The notes under the pieces: generated by a model
The model's input: only the letters and a program-made list of their open reading frames with translations
Told to the model about the DNA's origin: nothing
The model's database searches: none
Part shown: piece after piece, positions 48,175-58,113 of the stretch
How positions within the stretch are numbered: position 1 is the first letter of the stretch
Layout of the letters: each line of letters starts with the position of its first letter
NCBI GenBank assembly: GCA_937928735.1
Contig: CALFVF010000011.1
Span: 1-64,000 of the forward strand
DNA: 64,000 nucleotides
Direction of reading: 5' to 3'
Origin: an uncultured Verrucomicrobiales bacterium
GTDB lineage: Bacteria; Verrucomicrobiota; Verrucomicrobiia; Verrucomicrobiales; Akkermansiaceae
Program-made: the position numbers and the translations under genes

Positions 48175-48897
48175 CTATCTCCCCTCAGCAATACGATCGG
48201 CGAGAACTTTTGGAAGTCCTGCGTCCATGATCTTTTGCTGAGTTGTCTTGATATCATACTCTAGGCGGCGGAAGACAACAATGTTGTTGTCCGTATCATA
48301 AATACAGTAGGAGGCGCGCCAGTCTCCGTCTCGAGGCTGGCCCACAGATCCTGCATTGATAAAATACTTCATGCCTGGCTCAATGGCCACGCTCTCTGGC
48401 TGGACTTCCTGCACGCGTGATCCACGCACAAAGACACGGGGTACGTGTGTGTGCCCATGGAAGCAAACTTGGGTAAACTGGTAGGAGAAGTTCGACATTG
48501 CATCGAACTTATTGGTCACATAGTTCCAGATATTTGGCTGGTCTAGTGTGGAGTGAACCACTGTGAAGTCACCTACTTGTCTGACCATTCTGAGGCGCGC
48601 TAGCCACTCGCGCTGCTCCGCATCGAGCTGCTGGCGAGTCCACTGCAGTGCCTCAGCGGCGACAGGATTCATCATTTCTAGTGAATGGTCACCACCACAA
48701 TCTTCATCGTGATTCCCCTTCACCACTGGGCAGTCCATGGATTGTATTTTCTCCAGGCAGGCCACTGGGTCAGCATTATAGCCAACCACATCCCCTAAGC
48801 AGACATAGCTTTCGCATCCCTGGGCTTCTGCGTCTTCCAGGCATGTGTTGAGTGCTTCCAAATTGGCATGAATGTCTCCGAATAGGGCGATTTTCAT
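48175..48897 (-). CDS. Metallophosphoesterase (YfcE/MJ0912-like)
   Basis: 240 residues of the calcineurin-like fold. Metal ligands are D8 and H10 (FGDIHAN), D36 (LGDVVGY), N62-H63 (KGNHDED), a later His (VVHSTL) and GHTH. The set is complete, so it is probably an active phosphodiesterase or phosphatase. Substrate unknown; relatives cleave diverse phosphoesters. It stands alone on the minus strand. Confidence 0.88.
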   Translation of the reverse strand: MKIALFGDIHANLEALNTCLEDAEAQGCESYVCLGDVVGYNADPVACLEKIQSMDCPVVKGNHDEDCGGDHSLEMMNPVAAEALQWTRQQLDAEQREWLARLRMVRQVGDFTVVHSTLDQPNIWNYVTNKFDAMSNFSYQFTQVCFHGHTHVPRVFVRGSRVQEVQPESVAIEPGMKYFINAGSVGQPRDGDWRASYCIYDTDNNIVVFRRLEYDIKTTQQKIMDAGLPKVLADRIAEGR

Positions 48898-49076
48898 AAA
48901 TGTTGAATCTTTATGGTTTAGAGATGCGCTTTCCCAGAGGAAAGGAAAAGAAAAAAACGCGAATCTCGTAGTTTTGGGGTAATTTTTATCACAGAGGCCG
49001 CTAGAAAGCTGATTTCACGCGAAAAATGATAGAATATGCTTAGAAGATGGCTCTCTGCCAATCAAGAGCGAAATCC

Positions 49077-50003
49077 TCATTCTTCCTCCAGATGCAGTGC
49101 TCGACTCACACCTCTGCGCATCACTCCTACATCCGGTGAGACATCTGTCCAGTGCTGGAAAGAAAATCGTCCCTGATGCACTAGCATAGATAGCCCATTG
49201 GAGATACGAGCACCCCGCCTGCTCGATTCTGCAAGTAAGCGTGTTTGTATAGGATTATAAATCGTATCATACACACAGTGGCTCTCTGTCACAAATTCCA
49301 CGGGTAGTGGTAGTGCATCATCTTGCTTTAGACCCAGAGAAGTCGCATTAATGATGAGGTCCACTTTCGCCATCACTGCACGCAGTTCTTCATCTGTGGT
49401 GCCGACAATCTTTAGCTCATTGACAGAGTAATTCTCTATGAGATCACGCTTAATGGGCTCTAACTTGCTGGTTGTCCGATTAGAGAGAACCAGTAAAGGG
49501 CTCCCCTCACGAGCGCATTGTGTGGCAATCGCGCGACCGGCTCCTCCCCCCGCTCCCATGATCAGAACTCGAAGCTCGCCCAGTGACTGACCGAAGTCCT
49601 GCGCAATCGCCGCAGAAAGCCCAGGGCCATCTGTATTGTGCCCAGACCAGCCTTCTTTATGAAAAGATATCGTATTAGTCGCACCCATGGCTCTGGCGTC
49701 CTCAGTAAGCTCTGAGCAGAGTGACATCGCCTCAAGCTTATGAGGAACCGTGACATTACAGCCGATAAACCCCAGTGCCTCCATTTTACGAAAACAAGCC
49801 TCCACCTGACCTGGTGGCACCTTCACTCGAATATAGCGAGCATTTTGACCAGCTAAATCAAGAGCTGGTTGATGCATCTCCGGCGAGACAGAGTGATGAA
49901 TAGGATCCCCAATCACCGCGAAGCGTGCTGGCACGCTCTCACCAGCATCAATCACGCTGCGGTCATCCAAATCATCAAGCTGGAATGTTTGTTTCTGATT
50001 CAT
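49077..50003 (-). CDS. aroE: Shikimate dehydrogenase (NADP+)
   Basis: Reduces 3-dehydroshikimate in aromatic amino acid synthesis. 308 residues, slightly longer than usual because of an N-terminal tail of about 25. HSVSPEMHQPAL binds substrate, NVTVPHKLEA carries the catalytic Lys, MGAGGGAGRAIA is the NADP loop, and SNRTTSKLEPI with NATSLGLKQDDALP and YDTIYNPIQTRLL are all typical. The start ATG 50003 sits in a region with repeated ATGA words. Confidence 0.93.
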   Translation of the reverse strand: MNQKQTFQLDDLDDRSVIDAGESVPARFAVIGDPIHHSVSPEMHQPALDLAGQNARYIRVKVPPGQVEACFRKMEALGFIGCNVTVPHKLEAMSLCSELTEDARAMGATNTISFHKEGWSGHNTDGPGLSAAIAQDFGQSLGELRVLIMGAGGGAGRAIATQCAREGSPLLVLSNRTTSKLEPIKRDLIENYSVNELKIVGTTDEELRAVMAKVDLIINATSLGLKQDDALPLPVEFVTESHCVYDTIYNPIQTRLLAESSRRGARISNGLSMLVHQGRFSFQHWTDVSPDVGVMRRGVSRALHLEEE

Positions 50004-50104
50004 TCATTGCTAAGTAACTTAAGGCACCTCACTGGTAAAGTCTATCAACACATATCAGGCAGTGAAACAGTAGCTATCACCACTCCACTCATTCTCGCCT
50101 CAGG

Positions 50105-50455
50105 CTATACTGACATCATTCTCGCTATTACGAGACTCCCAAGAAAGCTGCACAGTAAGATAGAGAAGAATGTCCCTACCAATAAAGCTCTCGTATAGCG
50201 AGTATTCGCCGCCACAAACGCAGAAACGATCAATATCAATGAAGCCGCCAACAAGAAGTACACTGCAAGAGTCCCTCCGATTTTATGACCCACCGAAAGA
50301 AAAGTAACCATTGGAGCTGCGATGAGTAGAAAGACTAGATTCAGCAGAGTTACACCACTTCCACCACTTCCACCATCAACCAACAGCCCGATAATACAAC
50401 CCACAACGTGAGCAGAAGCCACTACTTTTAAGTAGTGCTTTTTTGATGGTTTCAT
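50105..50455 (-). CDS. Small membrane protein, function unknown
   Basis: 116 residues with four hydrophobic segments (VVASAHVVGCIIGLLV, LLNLVFLLIAAPMVTFLSV, GTLAVYFLLAASLILIVSAFV, LLVGTFFSILLCSFLGSLVI). A Gly/Ser loop (DGGSGGSG) lies between the first two. No family recognised. It is monocistronic by spacing. Confidence 0.6.
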   Translation of the reverse strand: MKPSKKHYLKVVASAHVVGCIIGLLVDGGSGGSGVTLLNLVFLLIAAPMVTFLSVGHKIGGTLAVYFLLAASLILIVSAFVAANTRYTRALLVGTFFSILLCSFLGSLVIARMMSV

Positions 50456-50558
50456 TTGTTCTATTTAATCTAACAAAAAATATCTTATTAAATAGCTCAT
50501 TAACGCTCTTCTCTAACCAAAGAAATCGACCAAGCAGTCTGCGAGCCGAGTCGAATGA

Positions 50559-50771
50559 TCACTCACCTTCCGCAGTCGCGCGTATATCTGTAAGTGCTGC
50601 TATGAAGTCACCGAGTATTTCTGCGGGTACCATGATCGTATCACGATTTCCACCGACATCTTCTGTGATTTTTAGCACTTTACCCCGCGCGTTTGACTTC
50701 AGGTCTAAAAAGAATTTTTTGCGATCTGCTATGATCTGCTCCGTATGTAATAAGTCGTCGTTATATCCCAC
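50559..50771 (-). CDS. PUR-family (DUF3276) nucleic-acid-binding protein
   Basis: 70 residues with one PUR repeat: DRKKFFLDLKSNARGKVLKITEDVGG, then DTIMVPAEILGDFIAAL. This matches the bacterial PUR-alpha-like family, which binds single-stranded DNA or RNA and often acts as a dimer. A good GGAGGCAAG ribosome-binding site precedes the ATG at 50771. Known from spirochaetes, Bacteroidetes and verrucomicrobia. Confidence 0.75.
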   Translation of the reverse strand: MGYNDDLLHTEQIIADRKKFFLDLKSNARGKVLKITEDVGGNRDTIMVPAEILGDFIAALTDIRATAEGE

Positions 50772-50893
50772 CTTGCCTCCTTAAGTTCAATTCACCATCT
50801 ATTGGTTGTTTAAATTTCGCACTGAGCTTCCTCTTTCGTCAACGTAAATTATCGCTTTTTAGCCTTACAGCTAAATCATGGCGTAGTGACACA

Positions 50894-51775
50894 TCAAGGC
50901 TCTGTCCCTAACTCTGAGAGAATACGAATCCCCTCAGCATCAAGAGTCGGTAGCACTCGATCAGAGTCTTCTCTCTGCTTTGAGGCATGCAATGCCGAAT
51001 AGCCCAAAGATTCTCTATCTACATTCTCTAACTCAACCCCCCTGAGGGCGATGATTTGCTCTGAGGGATTAAGGCGATCCAATCGAAACTTCGTGTACCC
51101 ACGCCCGAGCCTCACCCCATCTGAGTGATGCAGCTCAAGGTGCAAATGAGCTAAATACGCACCACCAGCTGTGCCCACGCTGCCGAGCTTCTCACCTCGC
51201 CCGAGTAGACGACCCTGTGAGACTACGATGTGCTCTAGATGCGCGTACATGCTGTGCAGCAGGCGCCCATTCTTGTCTTTATGTGCTAGCACAACGACAT
51301 TGCCCCAGCCCTCAGCGGGTACACCTGTGTAGACCACCAGACCATTAGCAATCGCATAGACGGGGTCACCTAAGTCACTGTTTTGTCCACCTATGCCATT
51401 GATATCATCACCCGTGTGATAGCCACCTCTCGAACCATTATTTTCCCAGAATTTCTGCGCATTATAAGTCATCGCTCCTGACTGCACACCCATGGGAAAA
51501 TCAAATCTCGGTGCTTGTGGGATGAGAAAGCGATCAAAGCAGTCGTGAAACATCATTCTTGGATCAAACTGACCTACCTTCTTCTGCCCTGATTTCGTAT
51601 CTGTTAGTGAGCCTGTATTCTGTGGAAATCCATAGGGCACATAGGCCTGCTGTGGCCCTTTTAAACTACGGATCGCAGGCTCTGGCATACTTTGTTTCTC
51701 TAACACTCGAGTGGCTGTCCAGCCAAAACCTAGGATCAAACAGAGTATACAGAGGGGTAAAATGAGTTTCTTCAT
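50894..51775 (-). CDS. M23-family metallopeptidase (LytM-like)
   Basis: 293 residues with an N-terminal membrane anchor or signal (about 3-20). The zinc site is H-x3-D (YHTGDDING) and HLHLEL, with a typical YAHLEHIVVSQGRLLGRGEKLGSVGTAGG core. It probably cuts or binds peptidoglycan cross-bridges. It starts 3 bases after the OmpA-type gene, so they are co-transcribed and likely work together at the cell wall. Confidence 0.88.
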   Translation of the reverse strand: MKKLILPLCILCLILGFGWTATRVLEKQSMPEPAIRSLKGPQQAYVPYGFPQNTGSLTDTKSGQKKVGQFDPRMMFHDCFDRFLIPQAPRFDFPMGVQSGAMTYNAQKFWENNGSRGGYHTGDDINGIGGQNSDLGDPVYAIANGLVVYTGVPAEGWGNVVVLAHKDKNGRLLHSMYAHLEHIVVSQGRLLGRGEKLGSVGTAGGAYLAHLHLELHHSDGVRLGRGYTKFRLDRLNPSEQIIALRGVELENVDRESLGYSALHASKQREDSDRVLPTLDAEGIRILSELGTEP

Positions 51776-51778
51776 TCT

Positions 51779-53206
51779 CTAAAAATCGAGATAGATCTCC
51801 GTTCTTCGGTTCGCACGCCGCCCTGAGGGATCATCGCGGCCATCATCAAGTGTATTTGGTCTTCTGGGCTGATTCATCCCATGGGCTTCCTTACGAATTT
51901 GGCTCTCTTTGACACCAAGACTCGCTAGGTAGTCAATCACCGCGTTCGCACGGCGACTGGATAGAGTCTGATTGTAAGAAGCGGAGCCTTTGGCATCTGT
52001 GTGGCCTGATATGACAATACTCTTATTAGCATCTAGCTTGAGTAACTCTGAGACAATCTGGAGCTGCCTCTTATTTCTCTCCGTGAGGTCTTGCTGATCA
52101 AACTCAAAGTAGATCACCAGTGTCTGCCCTCCCTGTGGATGATTCGCCAGTGGGGTGTAATAGACATCGCCACCTGCCACTCTCTGCGCGTAGTCTTGGA
52201 TGAGTTTATCGAGATTAATTTCATGAATCTTCCACTTTGACTGGGCACTCTCGCGCTGCAGCAATAGTGAAAATTCTGCATCTTCACTCCCATTCTCAGA
52301 AACCAGAGAAGCAATAAATCCAGCCACTAGATCCCGATTATAAACAGCACGCAGAGGTTTTTGACGATGAAGTTGATACTTCCCTTCTTCAAATAAGATA
52401 CAGAGACCTGCTATGCTAGCATCTGAGACTTTCTGCGACTCGACGAGCTCTTTGGCTGCCTCGAATCTCTGTGCCAGTACGTGAGTTACGAAATGGTGTG
52501 CACAGTCGAGTGCATCACGCTGGCGCTCAGGCTCCTCTGCTCCCTTAGCTAGTCCACCTTTCCCGTTTTCTGTAGCGCTCTCTTTCCCGCTTGCTTCTCC
52601 TATGGCTCCTAGAGCTTTGTCATAACTTCCACTCAGATCACTAGAAAGCTTTCTACGAGGTAGTTCTATGTCTTCAATAGCCCAGTGACCATCTGCCTGC
52701 TTCCTCAGCTCAAAGATGATTTGTTCTTTTTCTTCGAGATTAAGAGCCCAGCGTACCTGTTTGCCCTGCTCTAGTAGACCAATCACTTGAGAAGGATCAT
52801 CACCATCAAGAGTGAGACCATGCTTATAAATCAGGTCTAACAAGCGCTCTTGTTTCTCATCGCTCAAAGCCTCTTTACCAATGAGTCCTGCGAGGCGCTT
52901 ATACTGATCCCCAGCGTTCTGCTGATTGGCAATATCCACGATCTCATCCATCAGCTGCTGAGACGCGGAGAACCTCAGCGAGGCCCCGAGCTGCTCCATC
53001 GCCACAGAATCGATATCTTGGGAGTCACCAGTTGTAAAATCCCCTTTTTTAGAACCGAGAGAGCCAAATGCAGAGGCGTCTTTGCCCCCACCCTGATCGT
53101 CAAGACCGCCACCACAACGCTTCGAGTAGAGCACAAAGACAACAAGAACCACAACAGTAGCTGTGGCTGTTAGAGCGATCAATAATGGTGAACGTGGTTC
53201 CTCCAT
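51779..53206 (-). CDS. OmpA-family C-terminal domain protein, membrane anchored
   Basis: 475 residues. A single helix near the start (about 8-26, LLIALTATATVVVLVVFVLY) anchors it. The middle (about 60-340) holds two repeated units with similar helices (LMDEIVDIANQQNAGDQYKRLAGL) and no named domain. The C-terminal 115 residues are an OmpA/MotB peptidoglycan-binding domain (VIYFEFDQQDL, ISGHTDAKGSASYNQTLSSRRANAVIDYL, NRRTEI). The M23 peptidase follows. Confidence 0.82.
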   Translation of the reverse strand: MEEPRSPLLIALTATATVVVLVVFVLYSKRCGGGLDDQGGGKDASAFGSLGSKKGDFTTGDSQDIDSVAMEQLGASLRFSASQQLMDEIVDIANQQNAGDQYKRLAGLIGKEALSDEKQERLLDLIYKHGLTLDGDDPSQVIGLLEQGKQVRWALNLEEKEQIIFELRKQADGHWAIEDIELPRRKLSSDLSGSYDKALGAIGEASGKESATENGKGGLAKGAEEPERQRDALDCAHHFVTHVLAQRFEAAKELVESQKVSDASIAGLCILFEEGKYQLHRQKPLRAVYNRDLVAGFIASLVSENGSEDAEFSLLLQRESAQSKWKIHEINLDKLIQDYAQRVAGGDVYYTPLANHPQGGQTLVIYFEFDQQDLTERNKRQLQIVSELLKLDANKSIVISGHTDAKGSASYNQTLSSRRANAVIDYLASLGVKESQIRKEAHGMNQPRRPNTLDDGRDDPSGRRANRRTEIYLDF

Positions 53207-53343
53207 GAGCTAGGAGCTTACTGCGAAAGCCCTCCTATGCCCAATAAAATATGCCTAATAAAATATCACTCATCACCAAAACTACCATATTGATAATAAA
53301 ACTATAAGACACCTCCGACCATCTCACTTCTGAGCGACTCGCC

Positions 53344-56202
53344 TCAGAGCCACTTTCCGGTCACAGATTGGGCATTCGCTCTAATCTGATCTGGCGTACC
53401 CTCAGCCACGAGCTGACCACCATGGCGCCCTCCTCCTGGTCCTAGATCAATCACCCAGTCAGCAGCAGCGATGACATCTAAATTATGCTCAATCACAAGT
53501 AGTGAGTGACCAGCATCACGCAAGTGATGTAATACACCCAGTAAGACCTGAATATCCTCGAAGTGCAGCCCTGTCGTGGGCTCATCGAGTAAGTAGAGGG
53601 TGTGCTGAGCCCCTGATTTCGCCAGTTCTGCCGCTAATTTCACGCGCTGCGCCTCACCACCACTTAAGGTATTCGCTGGCTGTCCGAGACCCAGATAGCC
53701 GAGGCCTGTATCACAGAGAGCTGTGAGAATACGGCACAACTTAGGAATGGTGGAGAAGAACTGGGCCGCCTCTCGCACAGTCATCGAGAGAACATCCGCG
53801 ATACTTCGACCCTTATAGATCACTTCGAGTGTCTCACGGTTATAGCGCCGTCCTTGGCAAGCCTCACAGGGCACGTAGGCATCCGCGAGGAAATGCATAT
53901 CAATACGAATGACACCATCTCCCAGACAAGTCTCACAGCGGCCGCCACGGACATTAAAACTAAAGCGCCCAGCACTATAGCCCCGCTGGCGAGATAGTGG
54001 TAATTTCGCATAGAGGGCGCGAATATGATCTAGAGCACCCGTGTAGGTCGCAGGATTGGACCGAGGGCTTTTCCCCAAAGGGCTCTGATCCACGACAATG
54101 ACCTTATCGAGTAGATCCATACCTTCTAGACGATCGTGCTGACCAGGTGGTGTCTTTGCACCATGAAACTGGCGCGCAAGGGCACGGCGTAGAATATCAT
54201 CAACTAGAGTAGACTTCCCACTGCCACTGGGCCCTGTGACACAGACAAATCGCCCCAAAGGAATGGTGACATCAATCCCGACTAAATTATGCTCAGAAGC
54301 ATTGATAATGCGTAATTCTCCGCGTTGATTCTGAGACTGTGCAGGCTCTATGGTGGTCGCTATAGCATTCTGATCTTTCTTTTTCTGAGCTATCTCTTTC
54401 TGCTTCTGCGCGAGCCACTTTCCTGTGAGAGAATCTTTGACCTTCATGAGATTCTCAGGTGCACAGCAAGCAAGTAATTCCCCGCCGTGTATTCCTGCAG
54501 CGGGCCCGAGATCAATCACCCAGTCAGCAGCACGTATGGTCTCTTCATCATGCTCGACAACTATCACCGTATTACCGGCGTCTCGCAACTTTTTGAGAGC
54601 TGCAATCAGTCTCTGATTGTCCTCTTGATGCAGGCCAATACTTGGTTCATCCAGAACATAGATCACACCAGAGAGGCCAGCGCCAATCTGAGTCGCCAGG
54701 CGAATACGCTGGGCTTCACCACCACTGAGAGTCGCGCTCTTCCGATCCAAGGTCAGGTAGGAGAGCCCCACATCACTCAAAAACTGGAGTCTCTCTGTAA
54801 TCTCTCCCACAAGACTCACACAAGCTTCAGAATTTGATTTCTCAAGACTCAAGGTTTCTAGCCATGCTAGTGCCTCCTCGATGGGTAGGGCACAAAAATC
54901 ATAAATCCCCAAATCCCTCCAACCAGAGAGAACAATAGAAAGAATCTCAGGCTTTAGGCGCTTGCCATGGCATTGGACACACTGACGGTGGGTGATATAG
55001 CGTCCCATACTGCGTTTCACAGTATCACTGCTGCTTTCTTTAAAATGTCTCTCCACATAGTGACAGAGCCCTTCAAAAGGTTTTTCCCACGGTATCGTAT
55101 GACCATCTTTCTCCCATAAAAAGGTAATCTCTTCTTCACCAGTACCATAGAAGAGAGCTTGGATAAATTCTTCGGAAACTTCCACCAGTGGCGTCTCTAA
55201 ATTTACTTTAAAATGCTTCGCAAGACCCTCAATCTGGCGAGTCATCCAGCCTTTTTTAGCCTTCGAGCCAGCACCCAGTAAAACGGCTCCCTCAGCTAAG
55301 CTAAGATCTCGATTCGGCACAACAAGGGAAGGGTCAGAAAACTGCTCTGTTCCCAGACCATGACAGGCATCACAGGCGCCAGTAGGGGAGTTAAAAGAAA
55401 AATGCTTCGGCGATACAGCAGAGAGCTCAAAGCCTGTCTTTGGATTCCGATAGCTCGTCGCAAATACGATCTCACGCCATTCTTGCCCATCAGGCTCACA
55501 GACAAGGGCGAGTGCCTGCTGGCTAGAAATTCGCAGCAATGTCTCCACCGAGTCGGCAAAACGACTCTCCGTGCCCTCTCGAACCACTAAGCGATCAATC
55601 ACGATCTCTACGCACTCAAGAACATCTGGCCACTGACTCGCTGCCTCATCGACTTCGAGCAAATCACCATTAATCCGAATTCGTACAAACCCCTGACGCT
55701 GCATATCCGTTAGTAATTTCTCAGCGTCCTCGATCTCAGAGAGGGGTAGGGGGGCAAGTAAAATGACTTTTGTGCCTTCTTCGAGCGCCAATAAGACCTT
55801 CACGATATCCTGAGCTGTCATTTTCTCAAGGCGCTCTCCTGTCTCTGGATCATGAGGAATACCCGCAGCGGCATAGAGGATTCTTAGGTAATCATAGATT
55901 TCTGTGACAGTCGCAATTGTGGAGCGTGGATTCACACTGCCGGTTTTCTGCTCAATGGCAATGGCCGGTGAGAGACCCTCAATGGAGTCCACATCTGGTT
56001 TCTCAAGTTGTTCTAAAAACTGGCGCGCGTAGGCAGAGAGACTCTCGACATAGCGGCGCTGACCCTCTGCATAGAGTGTGTGAAAGGCTAGTGAGGATTT
56101 ACCACAGCCACTGGGACCTGTAATGACCACAAATTGACCTCGAGGAATATCCACATCGATATTCTTAAGATTATGCTGTTTTGCACCTCGAATTTTGATC
56201 AT
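53344..56202 (-). CDS. uvrA: Excinuclease ABC subunit UvrA
   Basis: DNA damage sensor of nucleotide excision repair. About 952 residues with two ABC modules: Walker A GPSGCGKSS and GPSGSGKST, signatures LSGGEAQRIRLA and LSGGEAQRVKLA, Walker B YVLDEPSIGLH and YLLDEPTTGLH. The zinc-finger cysteines CDACHGLG, CVQCHGKR and CETCLGDG, CEACQGRRY are present. ATG 56202 is preferred; GTG 56208 adds two residues. Confidence 0.97.
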   Translation of the reverse strand: MIKIRGAKQHNLKNIDVDIPRGQFVVITGPSGCGKSSLAFHTLYAEGQRRYVESLSAYARQFLEQLEKPDVDSIEGLSPAIAIEQKTGSVNPRSTIATVTEIYDYLRILYAAAGIPHDPETGERLEKMTAQDIVKVLLALEEGTKVILLAPLPLSEIEDAEKLLTDMQRQGFVRIRINGDLLEVDEAASQWPDVLECVEIVIDRLVVREGTESRFADSVETLLRISSQQALALVCEPDGQEWREIVFATSYRNPKTGFELSAVSPKHFSFNSPTGACDACHGLGTEQFSDPSLVVPNRDLSLAEGAVLLGAGSKAKKGWMTRQIEGLAKHFKVNLETPLVEVSEEFIQALFYGTGEEEITFLWEKDGHTIPWEKPFEGLCHYVERHFKESSSDTVKRSMGRYITHRQCVQCHGKRLKPEILSIVLSGWRDLGIYDFCALPIEEALAWLETLSLEKSNSEACVSLVGEITERLQFLSDVGLSYLTLDRKSATLSGGEAQRIRLATQIGAGLSGVIYVLDEPSIGLHQEDNQRLIAALKKLRDAGNTVIVVEHDEETIRAADWVIDLGPAAGIHGGELLACCAPENLMKVKDSLTGKWLAQKQKEIAQKKKDQNAIATTIEPAQSQNQRGELRIINASEHNLVGIDVTIPLGRFVCVTGPSGSGKSTLVDDILRRALARQFHGAKTPPGQHDRLEGMDLLDKVIVVDQSPLGKSPRSNPATYTGALDHIRALYAKLPLSRQRGYSAGRFSFNVRGGRCETCLGDGVIRIDMHFLADAYVPCEACQGRRYNRETLEVIYKGRSIADVLSMTVREAAQFFSTIPKLCRILTALCDTGLGYLGLGQPANTLSGGEAQRVKLAAELAKSGAQHTLYLLDEPTTGLHFEDIQVLLGVLHHLRDAGHSLLVIEHNLDVIAAADWVIDLGPGGGRHGGQLVAEGTPDQIRANAQSVTGKWL

Positions 56203-56363
56203 TTCCACGCCATAAAACTAACCAGCCAGAGTAAAAACGCGAAACTTTTTCACTCTTCTTTTCTTAAGGGCACCTCATCTAGAGACCTTAGAGAGTAAAG
56301 ACTAGAACTCTTGGGAAATGAGATTTCCAAAGACACTCTCAGGCCATAGTCTTCCCATTATTC

Positions 56364-57035
56364 ATGAAAACAGTCATTACAGGAGGGCAGGGGACTCTAG
56401 CTCAAGAATGCGCCCAGTACTTGAGAGGCGAAGTACTTACCCCATCACGTAATGAGCTCGATGTCACCGATCCTCAGGCCATTGCTTCTTACTTTTCTGG
56501 CCTCCATGATGTCGAGCTTCTTCTCTGTAATGCCGCAGTCATAAAGGATCAGCTGCTACTGCGAATGAACGAGCAAACATGGGACACAACAATAGAAACC
56601 AATCTCAATGGAGCCTTTCGCTGTGCGCAAGCATTCGCTAAACAAAAACTCTCCCAGCAAGGAAAGCAAGGAAAGCAAGAAGGGCACATCCTCTTTTTTT
56701 CCAGTTACTCAGCATACCGGCCACACACTGGCCAGTGCAATTATGCCGCCTCAAAGGCCAGTTTAATCGGCCTAACAAAGTCATTAGCCAAAGAACTAGG
56801 AATGCAGAATATTCGAGTGAATTGCATTCTTCCAGGCTTTATTCCCAGTGCTATGACGACAAATCTCTCTGAAGCCCAAAGAAACAAAATTCTCAATCAA
56901 CACACTCTGGGTCGATTCAACACGGCCAAACAAGTCGCTGAATTCATCCAGTTTCTCCATCTTCATTTACCACACACCTCAGGTCAGGTCTTTAACTTAG
57001 ATAGCCGGATATTGCCTGATTCATCCGCTCTATAG
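56364..57035 (+). CDS. SDR-family oxidoreductase
   Basis: 223 residues, short-chain dehydrogenase fold. The nucleotide loop is TGGQGTLA in place of the usual TGxxxGIG; NAA motif is LLCNAAV; the catalytic Tyr and Lys are in YAASK with Ser in FFSSYSAY. IRVNCILPGFIPSAM is typical of FabG-like enzymes. It may be a 3-oxoacyl-ACP reductase or another reductase. Convergent with ribD; the 28-bp repeat lies between. Confidence 0.82.
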   Translation: MKTVITGGQGTLAQECAQYLRGEVLTPSRNELDVTDPQAIASYFSGLHDVELLLCNAAVIKDQLLLRMNEQTWDTTIETNLNGAFRCAQAFAKQKLSQQGKQGKQEGHILFFSSYSAYRPHTGQCNYAASKASLIGLTKSLAKELGMQNIRVNCILPGFIPSAMTTNLSEAQRNKILNQHTLGRFNTAKQVAEFIQFLHLHLPHTSGQVFNLDSRILPDSSAL

Positions 57036-57045
57036 CACTAGTAGC

Positions 57046-57073
57046 TAATACCAACTCAAAAAACTAACTGGTA
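57046..57073. repeat. 28-bp sequence repeated inverted at 25788-25815
   Basis: An exact reverse-complement match to 25788-25815. Here it lies between the SDR gene and the end of ribD, whose stop codon (57064-57066) it overlaps. An AT-rich pair of imperfect arms (TACCAACT and AACTGGTA) with a CAAAAAACT loop suggests a weak hairpin. Confidence 0.7.
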
Positions 57074-58113
57074 TAACGCTTCACTATACCCTGGACTAGC
57101 ACATCATTGTCTATTTTAGTGTAGCTGATTTCCTCTAGTTTTGTGGCTATATCAGCTTTTTGCACACCGTGGCCCGCAAAGCCAGTATCAGAACCTCCAG
57201 TCACCAAAGGGGCGTAGAAAATCGCATATTCATCAATGAGGTCTTGATCGACAAACTCACCCATCAAACGCCCTCCACATTCTAACAAAACTGTCTGACA
57301 ACCTAGCTCTGTAAGGCTCTTTAACACCTCAAGCATCGGTTTATCTTCGTACACAAGTGTACGATCTGCATAAGTGTCAGAGAATAAATGGGCGTCTTTG
57401 GGTAAATTCGCTCTAGAGCGATTCGTCAGCACGACACGGTAGGGCTGTTGCTTGTTTTTTGGAATATCGATTCCCCTTAGAGTCAGTCTAGGATTGTCTT
57501 TTCTCACCGTTCTCCCACCCACAACTATAGCGTCTGCTCTCAGCCTTAAATGTTGGACAATTTCTCGGGATTTCTCAGAGGTCAGCCACTGGCTCTCACC
57601 GGGAGGGCGGGTGATTTTCCCATCCAGACTCATCGCTGTCTTACCAATCACCCATGGTAGGCCCGTTGTCATCGATTTACGAAATGGTCTCAACAAACGA
57701 TCACAAGCTAGCTGCTCAACTCCCGACTTTACCTCGATACCATGTTCTTTTAAAAGGCGGTCTGCCGCACCTACATGCGCGGGATTTGGGTCCATACTCC
57801 CATAAATCACCTTTGAAATACCTGCTTCTAGAATAGCGGATGTGCATGAAGGGGTTCGCCCCTCCGTCGAGCAGGGTTCGAGAGTCACATAAAGTGTCGC
57901 ACCCTTTAGCACAGACATATCAAATCGCTCCCTAGCATTCGCAATCGCTTCGCGCTCCGCATGCCACTGGCCAGCTTGGCTATGAAATCCTCTTCCTAAT
58001 TCTTTTCCATCACGAACAATGACTGCTCCCACTAGAGGATTTGGGCTCGTACAGCCCTCCGCTTTTCTGGCTTCAGAGAGCGCAATTTGCATCCATGTAG
58101 AATCACATTCCAT
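57064..58113 (-). CDS. ribD: Bifunctional diaminohydroxyphosphoribosylaminopyrimidine deaminase/reductase
   Basis: Second and third steps of riboflavin synthesis. From ATG 58113 it is 349 residues. The deaminase half has the zinc sites HAEREA and LEPCSTEGRTPSCT and NPLVGAVIV. The reductase half has GKTAMSLDGKI, VGGRTVRKDNPRLTLRG and LLECGGRLMGEF. Upstream codons to 58134 are open but unlike the family. It reads away from the candidate origin. Other rib genes are absent from the window. Confidence 0.93.
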   Translation of the reverse strand: MECDSTWMQIALSEARKAEGCTSPNPLVGAVIVRDGKELGRGFHSQAGQWHAEREAIANARERFDMSVLKGATLYVTLEPCSTEGRTPSCTSAILEAGISKVIYGSMDPNPAHVGAADRLLKEHGIEVKSGVEQLACDRLLRPFRKSMTTGLPWVIGKTAMSLDGKITRPPGESQWLTSEKSREIVQHLRLRADAIVVGGRTVRKDNPRLTLRGIDIPKNKQQPYRVVLTNRSRANLPKDAHLFSDTYADRTLVYEDKPMLEVLKSLTELGCQTVLLECGGRLMGEFVDQDLIDEYAIFYAPLVTGGSDTGFAGHGVQKADIATKLEEISYTKIDNDVLVQGIVKRYTS

